From Algibacter amylolyticus (GTDB lineage: Bacteria > Bacteroidota > Bacteroidia > Flavobacteriales > Flavobacteriaceae), in contig NZ_JACHGE010000010.1 in assembly GCF_014202225.1 (NCBI RefSeq), positions 1 through 64,000 of the forward strand: a DNA stretch of 64,000 nucleotides, read 5' to 3'. The position numbers and the translations under genes were made by a program. The notes beneath the pieces were generated by a model that had not been told where the DNA came from, did no database searches, and worked only from the letters and a program-made list of their open reading frames with translations. This document shows, one piece after another, positions 48,337 to 56,433 of this stretch (position 1 is its first letter; the number at the start of each line of letters is the position of its first letter).

Positions 48337-49644
48337 CTAACTACTCTCCTTATCGACATCCACCCCAAACAAAGAACTACCAAAAATAAGAAGTATAATA
48401 CCATAGTACATAAGATAACTCACAAAATGAGCAATTACAGCACCTTCAACATTATCGTATAAGTCAATAAAATACACACTGGTGGTATATAAAATAACAA
48501 CTAGAAAAGCTTCGGTTAAAATATAGTGCCAAAACATTTTTTTAGCTAAAAACTGATAAGCTATGACAATAGATAATATCTTAACAAAATCACCTAAAAG
48601 TTGCCAGAAAAACAAATCTTCCACAGGGCTAAACTCATCAGAAAAAACAATCAAAACAATTATATGTCTCAATACATATATTAGCAATAAACCAACCAGC
48701 ATTATAGGTATTATAGTTTTATAAAAACTTAACACTTCCTTTTTAAAGGCTTTAAAACCATTAATTTCGGTAAATCTAGGCAAAAGGTATAATACAATTA
48801 AAGAGCTTACAAACATTAAATAATAGTCTGATATTCTTGTCATAGCCTCCCAAAAACCTGCGTCCTTATATCCTAAATTGTCAATTATATAAGACCTAAT
48901 TGCAATAGTAACAAAAGGCATTAAAACCGCTGTAAACAACCCCATTAACGAGTAAGGACTCAGCTTTTTTAATACACCCAAACTTACATTACTTAGCTTA
49001 ATCTGGCTTATTAAACTCTTTCTATTAATAATACCAACTAGCGTAATTAAAAATATAAGTGATTCTGCTATAACAACCGATATTAAGGCACCATCAATTT
49101 TATTCTGAAAAATTAATAGTAAAGCTATGGCGACGCTTAGCACCTGACCAATAATATTAATTATAATTAGAATTTTATATTTTGAAAACCCATTCATTAT
49201 AGAAAAGGAAAACATATTAAGCGAATAAAAAGGAATCACTATAGCAAAAATTCGAATTACATAAGCATAATCGTTGTATGTTGGAAAAATTATAGTATTT
49301 ATCCATTCTGCTTTAAAATAACAAAAGAAAGAAACCATTACGGTAGCAATAAAACCAATGTAATAGCTCGTAGAAAGTGTTCTACTAAGGTTTAAGGTAT
49401 CTTCTTTAAATTCTGCTATGTATTTAACTATCCCCTTATAAAACCCTAAGGTCGCCACTGTTTGAAAAGCACTAACAAAATTTCGTAAATTACCTATTAA
49501 GGCTAAACCTTCGGCACCAATAAAAACAGCAATAGCTTTTGAAGTTAATATCCCTCCTAATATTCTAGTAAATACCGAGGCACTTTGCAATGAGGCAATC
49601 TTGACTAAAACCTTATCGTTTATATATTGTATTAATTTTCCCAA
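48337..49644 (-). CDS. O-antigen/polysaccharide flippase, Wzx type (copy A)
   Basis: A 435-residue protein with about 12-14 membrane segments, paralogous to the Wzx at 41868 (shared GAEGLALIGNLRNFVSAFQT, FWQLLGDFVKILSIVIAYQF). It opens the minus-strand operon, 68 bp before the small membrane protein. Two flippases in one cluster with no obvious Wzy polymerase in the window is unusual. Confidence 0.9.
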   Translation of the reverse strand: MGKLIQYINDKVLVKIASLQSASVFTRILGGILTSKAIAVFIGAEGLALIGNLRNFVSAFQTVATLGFYKGIVKYIAEFKEDTLNLSRTLSTSYYIGFIATVMVSFFCYFKAEWINTIIFPTYNDYAYVIRIFAIVIPFYSLNMFSFSIMNGFSKYKILIIINIIGQVLSVAIALLLIFQNKIDGALISVVIAESLIFLITLVGIINRKSLISQIKLSNVSLGVLKKLSPYSLMGLFTAVLMPFVTIAIRSYIIDNLGYKDAGFWEAMTRISDYYLMFVSSLIVLYLLPRFTEINGFKAFKKEVLSFYKTIIPIMLVGLLLIYVLRHIIVLIVFSDEFSPVEDLFFWQLLGDFVKILSIVIAYQFLAKKMFWHYILTEAFLVVILYTTSVYFIDLYDNVEGAVIAHFVSYLMYYGIILLIFGSSLFGVDVDKESS

Positions 49645-49912
49645 TTAATAGATAATTACCTTTTTTATTTGACCCACCAAAACGCGTTTAAATTATATAA
49701 ACGTTTTATAGAACCAATTATGTTTTGTGTTAATAAGATCTAACCAAATATACAAAATCATTTAAGGTTTAAAAGTTTAATTTATAAAACCTAGCTTTTA
49801 TTACTAAAAACTTATCATTCAACGTGTTTTATTCAAGACAATTAGGACTAACCGTATGTACAGTGGCTTTTAATAAAGCTGTTATAATTACAAAAACAAA
49901 CTGCTATAAAAC
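49645..49912. other. Spacer between typA terminator and polysaccharide operon
   Basis: AT-rich. A -7 box for the minus-strand operon is at 49745-49752 (TATATTTG on minus), about 100 bp before the Wzx start. No -33 TTG at normal distance. Nothing else is seen. Confidence 0.4.
49745..49752 (-). promoter_or_regulatory. Possible -7 box of the polysaccharide operon
   Basis: CAAATATA on plus equals TATATTTG on minus, a match to TAnnTTTG, implying a leader of about 95 nt. The lack of a -33 element keeps this tentative. Confidence 0.35.
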
Positions 49913-49950
49913 ACAAAAGGTAAACACCTTGGGTGTTTACCTTTTGTAAT
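49913..49950 (-). terminator. Intrinsic terminator after typA
   Basis: A perfect 16-bp stem, ACAAAAGGTAAACACC (49913-49928) with GGTGTTTACCTTTTGT (49932-49947), and a 3-nt loop. On the minus strand GTTTTAT follows. The symmetry would also stop plus-strand transcription. Confidence 0.85.
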
Positions 49951-50011
49951 TTATTTACAGGTTTAATAAAATATGAATATAAACCTGCTAAATGTAAAAG
50001 TGTTTCTAAAT

Positions 50012-51811
50012 TTATATAGTCTTATTTCTTTTACGGTCTACTTCAGATAACCAAATTTTACGTAAACGTAAGTGATTTGGTGTAACCTCTACGTATTCAT
50101 CTTTTTGGATATATTCTAAAGCTTCTTCTAAAGAGAATTTAATTGCTGGTACAATTTTCGCTTTATCATCTGCTCCAGAAGAACGTACATTACTTTGCTT
50201 TTTAGCCTTAGTAATGTTAATATTCATATCATCCTGACGAGAGTTTTCACCAATTACTTGGCCTTCATATATATTCTCACCTGGCTCTACGAAAAACTTA
50301 CCACGATCTTGTAATTTATCAATAGAATAAGGAATTGCTGTTCCGTTTTCCATAGATACTAAAGATCCCGAAATACGTCCTGGAATAGCACCTTTTAAGG
50401 GTTGGTATTCTTTAAAACGGTGTGCCATAATAGCCTCACCTGCAGTTGCCGTTAGTAATTGGTTACGTAAACCAATAATACCACGCGAAGGAATTAAGAA
50501 TTCGCAAATCATACGATCTCCTTTAGCTTCCATACTTAGCATTTCACCTTTACGTAAAGTTACAAACTCTACAGCTCTACCAGAAACAGTTTCAGGAAGG
50601 TCAATAGTTAACTCTTCAATAGGCTCACATTTAACACCATCAATTTCTTTAATGATTACCTGTGGTTGTCCAATTTGAAGCTCATAACCTTCACGACGCA
50701 TAGTTTCAATTAAAACCGATAAGTGTAATACACCACGACCAAAAACCATGAATTTATCTGCACTACCAGTTTCACCTAGTTTAAGTGCTAAGTTTTTCTC
50801 TAATTCTTTTTCTAAACGATCTTTAATATGACGAGATGTTACAAACTTTCCATCTTTACCGAAGAAAGGCGAATCGTTAATTGTAAACAACATACTCATT
50901 GTAGGCTCATCAATAGCAATAGATTTAAGTCCTTCAGGATTTTCTAAATCAGAAACAGTATCTCCAATTTCAAAACCTTCAACACCAACAAGAGCACAAA
51001 TATCTCCTGTTTGAACACTATCTACTTTTTTACGTCCAAGACCTTCAAAAATAAAGACTTCTTTAATTCTACTTTTTACAATACTTCCGTCACGTTTAAC
51101 CAAAGCAATTTGTTGTCCTTCAACTATAGTTCCTCTTTGTACTCTACCAATCGCAATACGACCTGTAAAAGAAGAGAAATCTAAAGATGTAATTAACATT
51201 TGCGTTGTACCTTCTGGAAATACAGGAGCCGGAACGTGCTCAATAACCATATCTAATAATGGCTCAATATTGTCAGTTTCATTTCTCCAATCGTCACTCA
51301 TCCAGTTATTCTTAGCCGAACCGTAAACTGTTGGAAAATCTAACTGCCACTCTTCAGCACCTAGTTCAAACATTAAATCGAAAACTTTTTCATGTACTTC
51401 ATCAGGCGTACAGTTTTCTTTATCAACTTTGTTTACAACCACACATGGTTTTAAACCTAAATCGATCGCTTTTTGTAATACAAAACGCGTTTGTGGCATT
51501 GGCCCTTCAAAAGCATCAACCAATAACACAACACCATCGGCCATGTTTAATACACGTTCAACTTCACCTCCAAAATCGGCGTGACCTGGTGTATCAATAA
51601 TATTAATTTTTGTTCCTTTATAAACAACAGATACGTTTTTAGAAGTAATTGTAATACCTCTTTCACGCTCTAAATCATTATTATCAAGAATTAAATCACC
51701 GGTGTTTTCGTTTTCACGAAACAATTGACAGTGATACATAATTTTATCAACCAACGTAGTTTTACCGTGGTCAACGTGTGCAATAATTGCAATGTTTTTA
51801 ATAGTAGCCAT
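50012..51811 (-). CDS. typA: Translational GTPase TypA/BipA
   Basis: A 599-residue ribosome-associated GTPase linked to cold and stress adaptation and 50S assembly. G-motifs AHVDHGKT (11-18), DTPGHADFGGEVER and NKVDKE are intact. The EF-G-like domains III and V and the BipA-specific C-terminal domain (LEEALEYIQKDEYVEVTPN then LRLRKIWL) are present. It is preceded by a -7 box and followed by a strong terminator, so a single-gene unit. Confidence 0.97.
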   Translation of the reverse strand: MATIKNIAIIAHVDHGKTTLVDKIMYHCQLFRENENTGDLILDNNDLERERGITITSKNVSVVYKGTKINIIDTPGHADFGGEVERVLNMADGVVLLVDAFEGPMPQTRFVLQKAIDLGLKPCVVVNKVDKENCTPDEVHEKVFDLMFELGAEEWQLDFPTVYGSAKNNWMSDDWRNETDNIEPLLDMVIEHVPAPVFPEGTTQMLITSLDFSSFTGRIAIGRVQRGTIVEGQQIALVKRDGSIVKSRIKEVFIFEGLGRKKVDSVQTGDICALVGVEGFEIGDTVSDLENPEGLKSIAIDEPTMSMLFTINDSPFFGKDGKFVTSRHIKDRLEKELEKNLALKLGETGSADKFMVFGRGVLHLSVLIETMRREGYELQIGQPQVIIKEIDGVKCEPIEELTIDLPETVSGRAVEFVTLRKGEMLSMEAKGDRMICEFLIPSRGIIGLRNQLLTATAGEAIMAHRFKEYQPLKGAIPGRISGSLVSMENGTAIPYSIDKLQDRGKFFVEPGENIYEGQVIGENSRQDDMNINITKAKKQSNVRSSGADDKAKIVPAIKFSLEEALEYIQKDEYVEVTPNHLRLRKIWLSEVDRKRNKTI

Positions 51812-51836
51812 ATTATAGTGCCTTATTTTAAGCCTG

Positions 51837-51844
51837 CAAAGGTA
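51837..51844 (-). promoter_or_regulatory. -7 box of typA
   Basis: CAAAGGTA on plus is TACCTTTG on minus (TAnnTTTG), 26 bp before the typA start. No -33 TTG found at the usual spacing. Confidence 0.5.
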
Positions 51845-51986
51845 CGCTATATTTAATTTTAAATCTATTTAATTTAACATTTTACTAGCATAAAAAGTTA
51901 ATTATATGTTATAATCATAATTTCAAAAAACTAATTTCCTAATTTTTACGTTTATTAAAGTACAGTCTCTCTAAAAAAACAGAATT

Positions 51987-52346
51987 ATGAAAAGCATATC
52001 CAATTATACAAAACTCGTTCCATACCTATATTTTATTGCCATTACAGCCTATTGGTTCACTGTAGTAAATCGTACCGAAGGTTTAACAGCATATCCAATT
52101 CTATTATTTGGTATTCCATTTTTATGGCAAATATTAAAGCCAAGTAAAAAATTAAATTTCACATTAGGCATCACATTTGTGTGCATTTCGTCGTATTTAA
52201 TTTTAGCTTTCGTATCAGATATGCTTCAAATTGTGTCCGTTTCTTACCCAATAAAGCAATTTATGGTTTACGGCGGTCTTTTTATTTTCGCAAGTTTTGC
52301 TATGGCACTCTGGATTATAAAAAACAGTTTAACCAAAAGCGTTTAA
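51987..52346 (+). CDS. Small four-span membrane protein of unknown function
   Basis: 119 residues with four membrane segments (LVPYLYFIAITAYWFTVV, YPILLFGIPFLWQIL, LGITFVCISSYLILAFV, FMVYGGLFIFASFAMALWII). No family recognised. Divergent from typA; an interspersed element follows its stop by 30 bp. Confidence 0.7.
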   Translation: MKSISNYTKLVPYLYFIAITAYWFTVVNRTEGLTAYPILLFGIPFLWQILKPSKKLNFTLGITFVCISSYLILAFVSDMLQIVSVSYPIKQFMVYGGLFIFASFAMALWIIKNSLTKSV

Positions 52347-52376
52347 AACCAAGTTACCTACAGTAATACAATAAGT

Positions 52377-52461
52377 TGGGCGTTACCCAAAGGGTAGGGC
52401 TTTCACTACTCGCTCCCTCCTAAGGTCGGGGAGCTTAAACAGGCCATTCAATCCCTAACGC
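52377..52461 (-). repeat. Interspersed element copy 3 (short form)
   Basis: Inverted orientation. It reads on minus GCGTTAGGGATTGAATGGCC ... GAAAGCCCTACCCTTTGGGT then AACGCCCA, about 85 bp. The inner hairpin is GCTCCC...GGGAGC. This is the shortest copy and shows the conserved ends best. Confidence 0.8.
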
Positions 52462-52524
52462 GGGCGTATCTGCCAGCAATAATCAAAACCCAAAACAGTG
52501 GTGTTTTATTAAAACTCATTTTCG

Positions 52525-52532
52525 TAACTTTG
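52525..52532 (+). promoter_or_regulatory. -7 box of kdsA
   Basis: TAACTTTG matches TAnnTTTG, 20 bp before the kdsA ATG. No clear -33 element at the right distance. Confidence 0.5.
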
Positions 52533-52552
52533 CAGCCTAAATTTTATAGCAC

Positions 52553-53371
52553 ATGCAACTTAGCGAGGTACCAAAAATAAAACATACAAATTCCAATAAC
52601 TTTTTTCTATTATGTGGTCCATGTGCCATTGAAGGCGAAGATATGGCAATGCGTATAGCCGAAAAAGTAATTACAATTACCAATAAACTAGAAATCCCTT
52701 ATATTTTTAAAGGCAGTTTTAAAAAAGCAAACCGCAGCCGCATAGATAGTTTTACTGGTATTGGCGACGAAAAAGCCTTAAAAATTCTTAGAAAAGTATC
52801 CGAAACTTTCGATGTTCCTACAGTAACCGATATTCACGAAGTTTCAGATGCTATTAAAGCAGCCGAATATGTCGATGTGCTGCAAATACCAGCATTTCTA
52901 GTACGCCAAACCGATCTTGTAGTTGCAGCAGCAAAAACAGGAAAAGTAGTCAACCTAAAAAAAGGACAATTCATGAGTCCAGAGGCCATGAAGCACGCCG
53001 TACAAAAAGTAAAAGACGCCGGCAGCAACAAAGCTTGGATAACCGATAGAGGTACCATGTTTGGGTATCAAGACATGATTGTCGATTTCCGTGGTATTCC
53101 AACCATGCGAAAAATCGCACCTACTGTTTTAGATGTTACCCATTCACTACAGCAACCAAATCAATCGGTTGGAGTAACTGGCGGACGCCCAGATATGATA
53201 GAAACCATTGCCAGAGCTGGTATTGTAAATAATGTAGATGGTTTATTTATAGAAACCCACTTCGATCCTGCAAATGCAAAAAGCGATGGTGCCAATATGC
53301 TACATTTAGATAATTTAGAAAAATTATTAAGCAACCTAGTAGCCATCAGAAAAACGGTAAATTCTCTTTAA
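52553..53371 (+). CDS. kdsA: 3-deoxy-8-phosphooctulonate synthase (KDO-8-P synthase)
   Basis: A 272-residue TIM-barrel enzyme that condenses arabinose-5-phosphate with phosphoenolpyruvate, first committed step to KDO of LPS. Landmarks: CGPCAIEGEDMA, YIFKGSFKKANRSRIDSF, GIPTMRKIAPTVLDVTHSLQ, and GLFIETHFDPANAKSDGA. The Cys in GPCAIE (C24) occupies the metal-ligand position of the metal-dependent class (Asn in E. coli), so this enzyme is predicted to need a divalent metal. It is 13 bp before the next gene. Confidence 0.95.
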   Translation: MQLSEVPKIKHTNSNNFFLLCGPCAIEGEDMAMRIAEKVITITNKLEIPYIFKGSFKKANRSRIDSFTGIGDEKALKILRKVSETFDVPTVTDIHEVSDAIKAAEYVDVLQIPAFLVRQTDLVVAAAKTGKVVNLKKGQFMSPEAMKHAVQKVKDAGSNKAWITDRGTMFGYQDMIVDFRGIPTMRKIAPTVLDVTHSLQQPNQSVGVTGGRPDMIETIARAGIVNNVDGLFIETHFDPANAKSDGANMLHLDNLEKLLSNLVAIRKTVNSL

Positions 53372-53384
53372 TAGTTCCCAAATT

Positions 53385-54245
53385 ATGACATTCCAAATAT
53401 TAAAGCCTTATTTAGGTTTAACCTTATTTTTGCTTTCACTTAACCTCGTAGCACAAGACATTCAACCCTTAAAATATACAGCGTCCAATAAAGGTAAATT
53501 CTTTGTTAGTTGGGGAGGAAACAGAGAATCCTTCTCAAGATCCGATATTCATTTTAAAGGTGAAGATTACAATTTTACTATAAAAGATGTCGCTGCAAAA
53601 GACAAACCTAAAGGTTGGCATATCGATTATTTAAACCCAACACGTATTACCATACCGCAAACCAATGCCAAAATAGGTTATTTTATATCAGATAAATACA
53701 CCGTTTCTTTAGGTTTAGACCACATGAAATATGTCATGCACAGAAACAGAAACCAAACCGTAGATGGTTACATAAATTTACCCGCCACCGAAACCGGTTC
53801 GCAGTTCAATGGCACTTACAATAACGATGAAACCTTTATTTCCGAAGATTTTTTAATGTTCGAACACACTAATGGTCTAAATTACATCTATACCGAATTT
53901 TCTAGATATGACGATATTTCAAAACTTTTCAATATCCAAAACACCGATAAATTTCAAATAAACATAACCGAAGGTTTAGCTGGTGGTATTCTATATCCAA
54001 AAACAAATACAACACTTTTACAAAAAGAAAGATACGATGAGTTTCATTTAGCAGGCTATGGGGTGTCAATACATGCTGGACTTAACTTCACGTTTTTTAA
54101 GCACTTCTTTATGCAACTCGATTTAAAAGGTGGTTATATTAATATGCCTGATATTCGTACTACAAGCAATACTGCCGAAAGCGCATCGCAACACTTCCTT
54201 TATTTACAACGTGTTATTGCTTTTGGAGGTATTTTCAGGATATAA
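53385..54245 (+). CDS. Putative outer-membrane beta-barrel protein
   Basis: 286 residues with a signal peptide (MTFQILKPYLGLTLFLLSLN then LVAQD). Alternating strands rich in aromatic residues and a terminal barrel strand (QRVIAFGGIFRI) fit an outer-membrane barrel. No named family recognised. It lies 13 bp after kdsA and is probably cotranscribed, which hints at an outer-membrane/LPS connection (inference). Confidence 0.7.
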   Translation: MTFQILKPYLGLTLFLLSLNLVAQDIQPLKYTASNKGKFFVSWGGNRESFSRSDIHFKGEDYNFTIKDVAAKDKPKGWHIDYLNPTRITIPQTNAKIGYFISDKYTVSLGLDHMKYVMHRNRNQTVDGYINLPATETGSQFNGTYNNDETFISEDFLMFEHTNGLNYIYTEFSRYDDISKLFNIQNTDKFQINITEGLAGGILYPKTNTTLLQKERYDEFHLAGYGVSIHAGLNFTFFKHFFMQLDLKGGYINMPDIRTTSNTAESASQHFLYLQRVIAFGGIFRI

Positions 54246-54380
54246 AATACCTAAACAAAAACTAACTTAAATCACCCCTTCTAAGTAATTTAGAATCGTT
54301 ATTAACTACCAGTGTTCTCTAACTAAAACCACTATTAGTTTATTTAAAATAGTATTTTACTTGTCACTAAAACAAATACT

Positions 54381-54617
54381 ATGGAAAATAATACACGAGG
54401 AGGCGACGCTCCTGTTAAATGCGAATTAGAAGCGAATAAAAATTATGCATGGTGCACATGTGGCCATAGCGAGAACCAACCGTTTTGCAATGGCGCTCAT
54501 AAAACAGCAAAGGCAACAACACCTTTAATTTTTTCGGTAGAAGAAGAAAAAACAGCTCACCTTTGCACCTGTAAACTAACTAAAAATCCGCCGTATTGCG
54601 ATGGTTCTCATAACTAA
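54381..54617 (+). CDS. Double CDGSH iron-sulfur domain protein
   Basis: 78 residues with two CDGSH 2Fe-2S sites: C25, C27, C36, H40 (CTC...FCNGAH) and C62, C64, C73, H77 (CTC...YCDGSH). Each uses the family's 3-Cys/1-His ligands. The first site has Asn and Ala where CDGSH has Asp and Ser. The tandem layout resembles MiNT/mitoNEET-like bacterial proteins that move Fe-S clusters or electrons. It ends at a strong terminator. Confidence 0.92.
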   Translation: MENNTRGGDAPVKCELEANKNYAWCTCGHSENQPFCNGAHKTAKATTPLIFSVEEEKTAHLCTCKLTKNPPYCDGSHN

Positions 54618-54634
54618 AAAGCGTTATATCAAAT

Positions 54635-54677
54635 AAAAAAAAGCGTTAGTTTCTTGCTTTGAAACTAACGCTTTTTT
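54635..54677 (+). terminator. Intrinsic terminator after the CDGSH gene
   Basis: Stem AGCGTTAGTTTC (54642-54653) with GAAACTAACGCT (54661-54672), flanked by A-run and T-run, so it may act in both directions. Confidence 0.9.
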
Positions 54678-54703
54678 CAATTAGCGAACACTGCTAATTA
54701 TAT

Positions 54704-54830
54704 TTACTCACATACTGGCACCGTAAAAGTTACTTCAAAAATACGCGCTTCTGCAATAGTGCTTGCTTCTCTATTAAGCTTCATTTTTAACACCGCTATC
54801 ACTACAATCTTTACTTGGAACCACCTAAAA
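54704..54830 (-). pseudogene. Possible decayed gene end, unidentified
   Basis: The rest of this 324-bp gap looks like gene debris. On minus a 26-codon ORF (ATG 54784, stop 54704) encodes MKLNREASTIAEARIFEVTF then TVPVCE. The stretch just upstream encodes SKDCSDSGVK in another frame, as if one frameshift separates them. No parent family is recognised, so this stays tentative. Confidence 0.25.
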
Positions 54831-54941
54831 AAATGTAAGCTAATACATAGCCTACAGTAATTTATTCATTTTAAATATTTATAGATTTAGCGACAACTGT
54901 ATTATTTTAAAAACTGCCTTTACAGTATTATAAGCGTTTAT

Positions 54942-55310
54942 TTACTTATTGTAAAACGATTTTCCTTTTTGCTTTTTTGCTTCTTCTAAAATGGCAATAA
55001 ATATGGCATCGTCAATGTCTTCTAAAGATGTATAGCGTAGCGATTTAACTACTTTACGGTTTTCGCTAACCAAATACGTATCAAATTTATCGAGGTATGC
55101 CGAATGCCAAAACCCAACATCGACAAATTGTTTTTTATGACTCGCATTTAAATAACACATGGGAGTTTCACCTAAATAATAACAAGGAATTCGCCATTTA
55201 TACTTTAATTCAACCTCCGGAATAGCATGTTCAATAATCACTTGAATATGCATTAAGATGGAACGATAAGGTTCTGGCTGGTTTAGGATATAGTCTTCCG
55301 CTGGATTCAT
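54942..55310 (-). CDS. DUF1801 family protein
   Basis: 122 residues: ILNQPEPYRSILMHIQVIIE, ELKYKWRIPCYYLGETPMCY and FVDVGFWHSAYL are typical of DUF1801 (YdhG-like) small soluble proteins. Function unknown. It is divergent from the six-span membrane protein at 55402. Confidence 0.82.
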   Translation of the reverse strand: MNPAEDYILNQPEPYRSILMHIQVIIEHAIPEVELKYKWRIPCYYLGETPMCYLNASHKKQFVDVGFWHSAYLDKFDTYLVSENRKVVKSLRYTSLEDIDDAIFIAILEEAKKQKGKSFYNK

Positions 55311-55374
55311 TCGTAAATTTAATTAATAATAAATTTTAACAAAAATTTATAAAGCAAAAGTCAAAAATTATTAT

Positions 55375-55393
55375 TTACTTTGCAATTCAAAGT
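55375..55393 (+). promoter_or_regulatory. Palindromic operator overlapping a -7-like box (site 1)
   Basis: ACTTTGCAATTCAAAGT (55377-55393) is an inverted repeat ACTTTG/CAAAGT. It overlaps a one-mismatch -7 box (TTACTTTG, 55375-55382). It lies 8 bp before the membrane-protein ATG at 55402. A near-identical palindrome lies before 56434 and a degenerate one before the regulator at 56087. Confidence 0.7.
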
Positions 55394-55401
55394 ACTTTTA
55401 T

Positions 55402-56013
55402 ATGGAATCAAAAGATTATCTAAAAGACATAAGCGAAATTAAAAACATGATGAATAAATCATCTCGTTTTATTTCTCTTAGTGGGTTATCGGGCATACTT
55501 GCAGGTATTTATGCTTTAATTGGAGCGGCCATTGCGTATTGGCTAGTAACTACATCGGTTAGAGGTTATTTAATTTTAGATGGCGCTATATTTAAAATAT
55601 GCTTATTTATATTACTCATGGTAGCATTTTTAAGTATCGTTACAGGAATTATATTAACAACCAAAAAAGCTAAAAAACACGGAGCCAAAATTTGGGATGC
55701 CACCTCAAAAAGGCTGGTATACAATTTTTTAATTCCTATGGTTGCCGGTGGACTTTATATTATAATTATTCTTAGCCAAGGCAAGTACGGACATACAGGT
55801 GGTTTAATGCTTATTTTTTATGGCTTAGCACTTGTAAACGCTTCAAAATACAGCATTGGCGACATCCAATATTTAGGTTTTATTCAGGTAGCTTTAGGAC
55901 TAATTGCGGCACTGTATCCTGGGTATGGCTTTTGGCTTTGGGTGCTAGGATTTGGGGTTATGCATATTGTTTATGGTACGTGGATGCATTTTAAGTATGA
56001 TGTTAATAAGTAA
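55402..56013 (+). CDS. Six-span membrane protein of the regulator/CreD locus
   Basis: 203 residues with about six membrane segments (SLSGLSGILAGIYALIGAAI, ICLFILLMVAFLSIVTGII, LVYNFLIPMVAGGLYIIII, GGLMLIFYGLALVNA, YLGFIQVALGLIAALYPGYG, WLWVLGFGVMHIVYGTW). No named family. It shares a palindromic promoter motif with the CreD-like gene, so both are probably controlled by the winged-helix protein between them. Confidence 0.75.
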   Translation: MESKDYLKDISEIKNMMNKSSRFISLSGLSGILAGIYALIGAAIAYWLVTTSVRGYLILDGAIFKICLFILLMVAFLSIVTGIILTTKKAKKHGAKIWDATSKRLVYNFLIPMVAGGLYIIIILSQGKYGHTGGLMLIFYGLALVNASKYSIGDIQYLGFIQVALGLIAALYPGYGFWLWVLGFGVMHIVYGTWMHFKYDVNK

Positions 56014-56037
56014 GTGGTTTACAGTCGCAGTATTCAG

Positions 56038-56054
56038 TAACTTTGAACTTTAAA
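56038..56054 (+). promoter_or_regulatory. Regulator promoter with degenerate operator (site 3)
   Basis: TAACTTTG (56038-56045) matches TAnnTTTG. It overlaps ACTTTGAACTTTAAA, 14 of 17 positions like the palindrome ACTTTGAATTTCAAAGT upstream of 56434. This suggests weaker autoregulation of the HTH gene. Confidence 0.55.
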
Positions 56055-56062
56055 TTAATTAG

Positions 56063-56083
56063 ATTTCTGCCTACGCAGGAAAT
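56063..56083. repeat. Short dispersed palindrome in the leader of the regulator
   Basis: ATTTCTGCCTACGCAGGAAAT, the dispersed palindrome family, ends 3 nt before the ATG at 56087. In the mRNA it would form a hairpin next to the start codon and could lower translation. Confidence 0.65.
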
Positions 56084-56086
56084 AAT

Positions 56087-56380
56087 ATGAGTATAATAAC
56101 CAACATAAATAAAGCATTCGACCATCGTATTAGATTAGGCATCATGTCTATTTTAATGGTAAACGAATATGCCGATTTTAAAATGCTAAAAGAACTTTTA
56201 GAAGCTACCGATGGTAATTTGGCTAGCCACACCAAGGCCCTAGAAAAAGCCGAATATATTAAAGTAGAAAAACAATTTATTGGCAGAAAACCAAACACCC
56301 GCTACTCTACCACAAATTTGGGCAGAGCAGAATTTAAAAAGCATATTAGCGCACTAGAAAAATTAATAAACAAACAATAA
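56087..56380 (+). CDS. Winged-helix transcriptional regulator
   Basis: A 97-residue single winged-helix domain: HRIRLGIMSILMVNEYADFK, LKELLEATDGNLASHTKALE (recognition helix), YIKVEKQFIGRKPNTRYSTT (wing). It fits the HTH_34/ArsR-MarR-like small regulator family. Flanked by two membrane genes whose promoters carry matching palindromes, so it most likely binds ACTTTGnAnTTCAAAGT and represses them. No ligand domain is visible. Confidence 0.88.
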   Translation: MSIITNINKAFDHRIRLGIMSILMVNEYADFKMLKELLEATDGNLASHTKALEKAEYIKVEKQFIGRKPNTRYSTTNLGRAEFKKHISALEKLINKQ

Positions 56381-56396
56381 CAATTTTTTTATCATT

Positions 56397-56415
56397 TTAC
56401 TTTGAATTTCAAAGT
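56397..56415 (+). promoter_or_regulatory. Palindromic operator overlapping a -7-like box (site 2)
   Basis: ACTTTGAATTTCAAAGT (56399-56415), a perfect palindrome around a central T, overlaps TTACTTTG (56397-56404). Downstream AGTACTTT is also shared with site 1. It precedes the CreD-like ATG by 18 bp. Confidence 0.75.
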
Positions 56416-56433
56416 ACTTTAAAACAAAATCAA

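Noticed and set aside
54642-54672. CDGSH terminator stem (GCGTTAG/CTAACGC) as another copy of the interspersed element
   Set aside because: Only the seven terminal bases match; the inner GGATTGAA and CCCGACC parts are missing and it has a normal terminator T-run.
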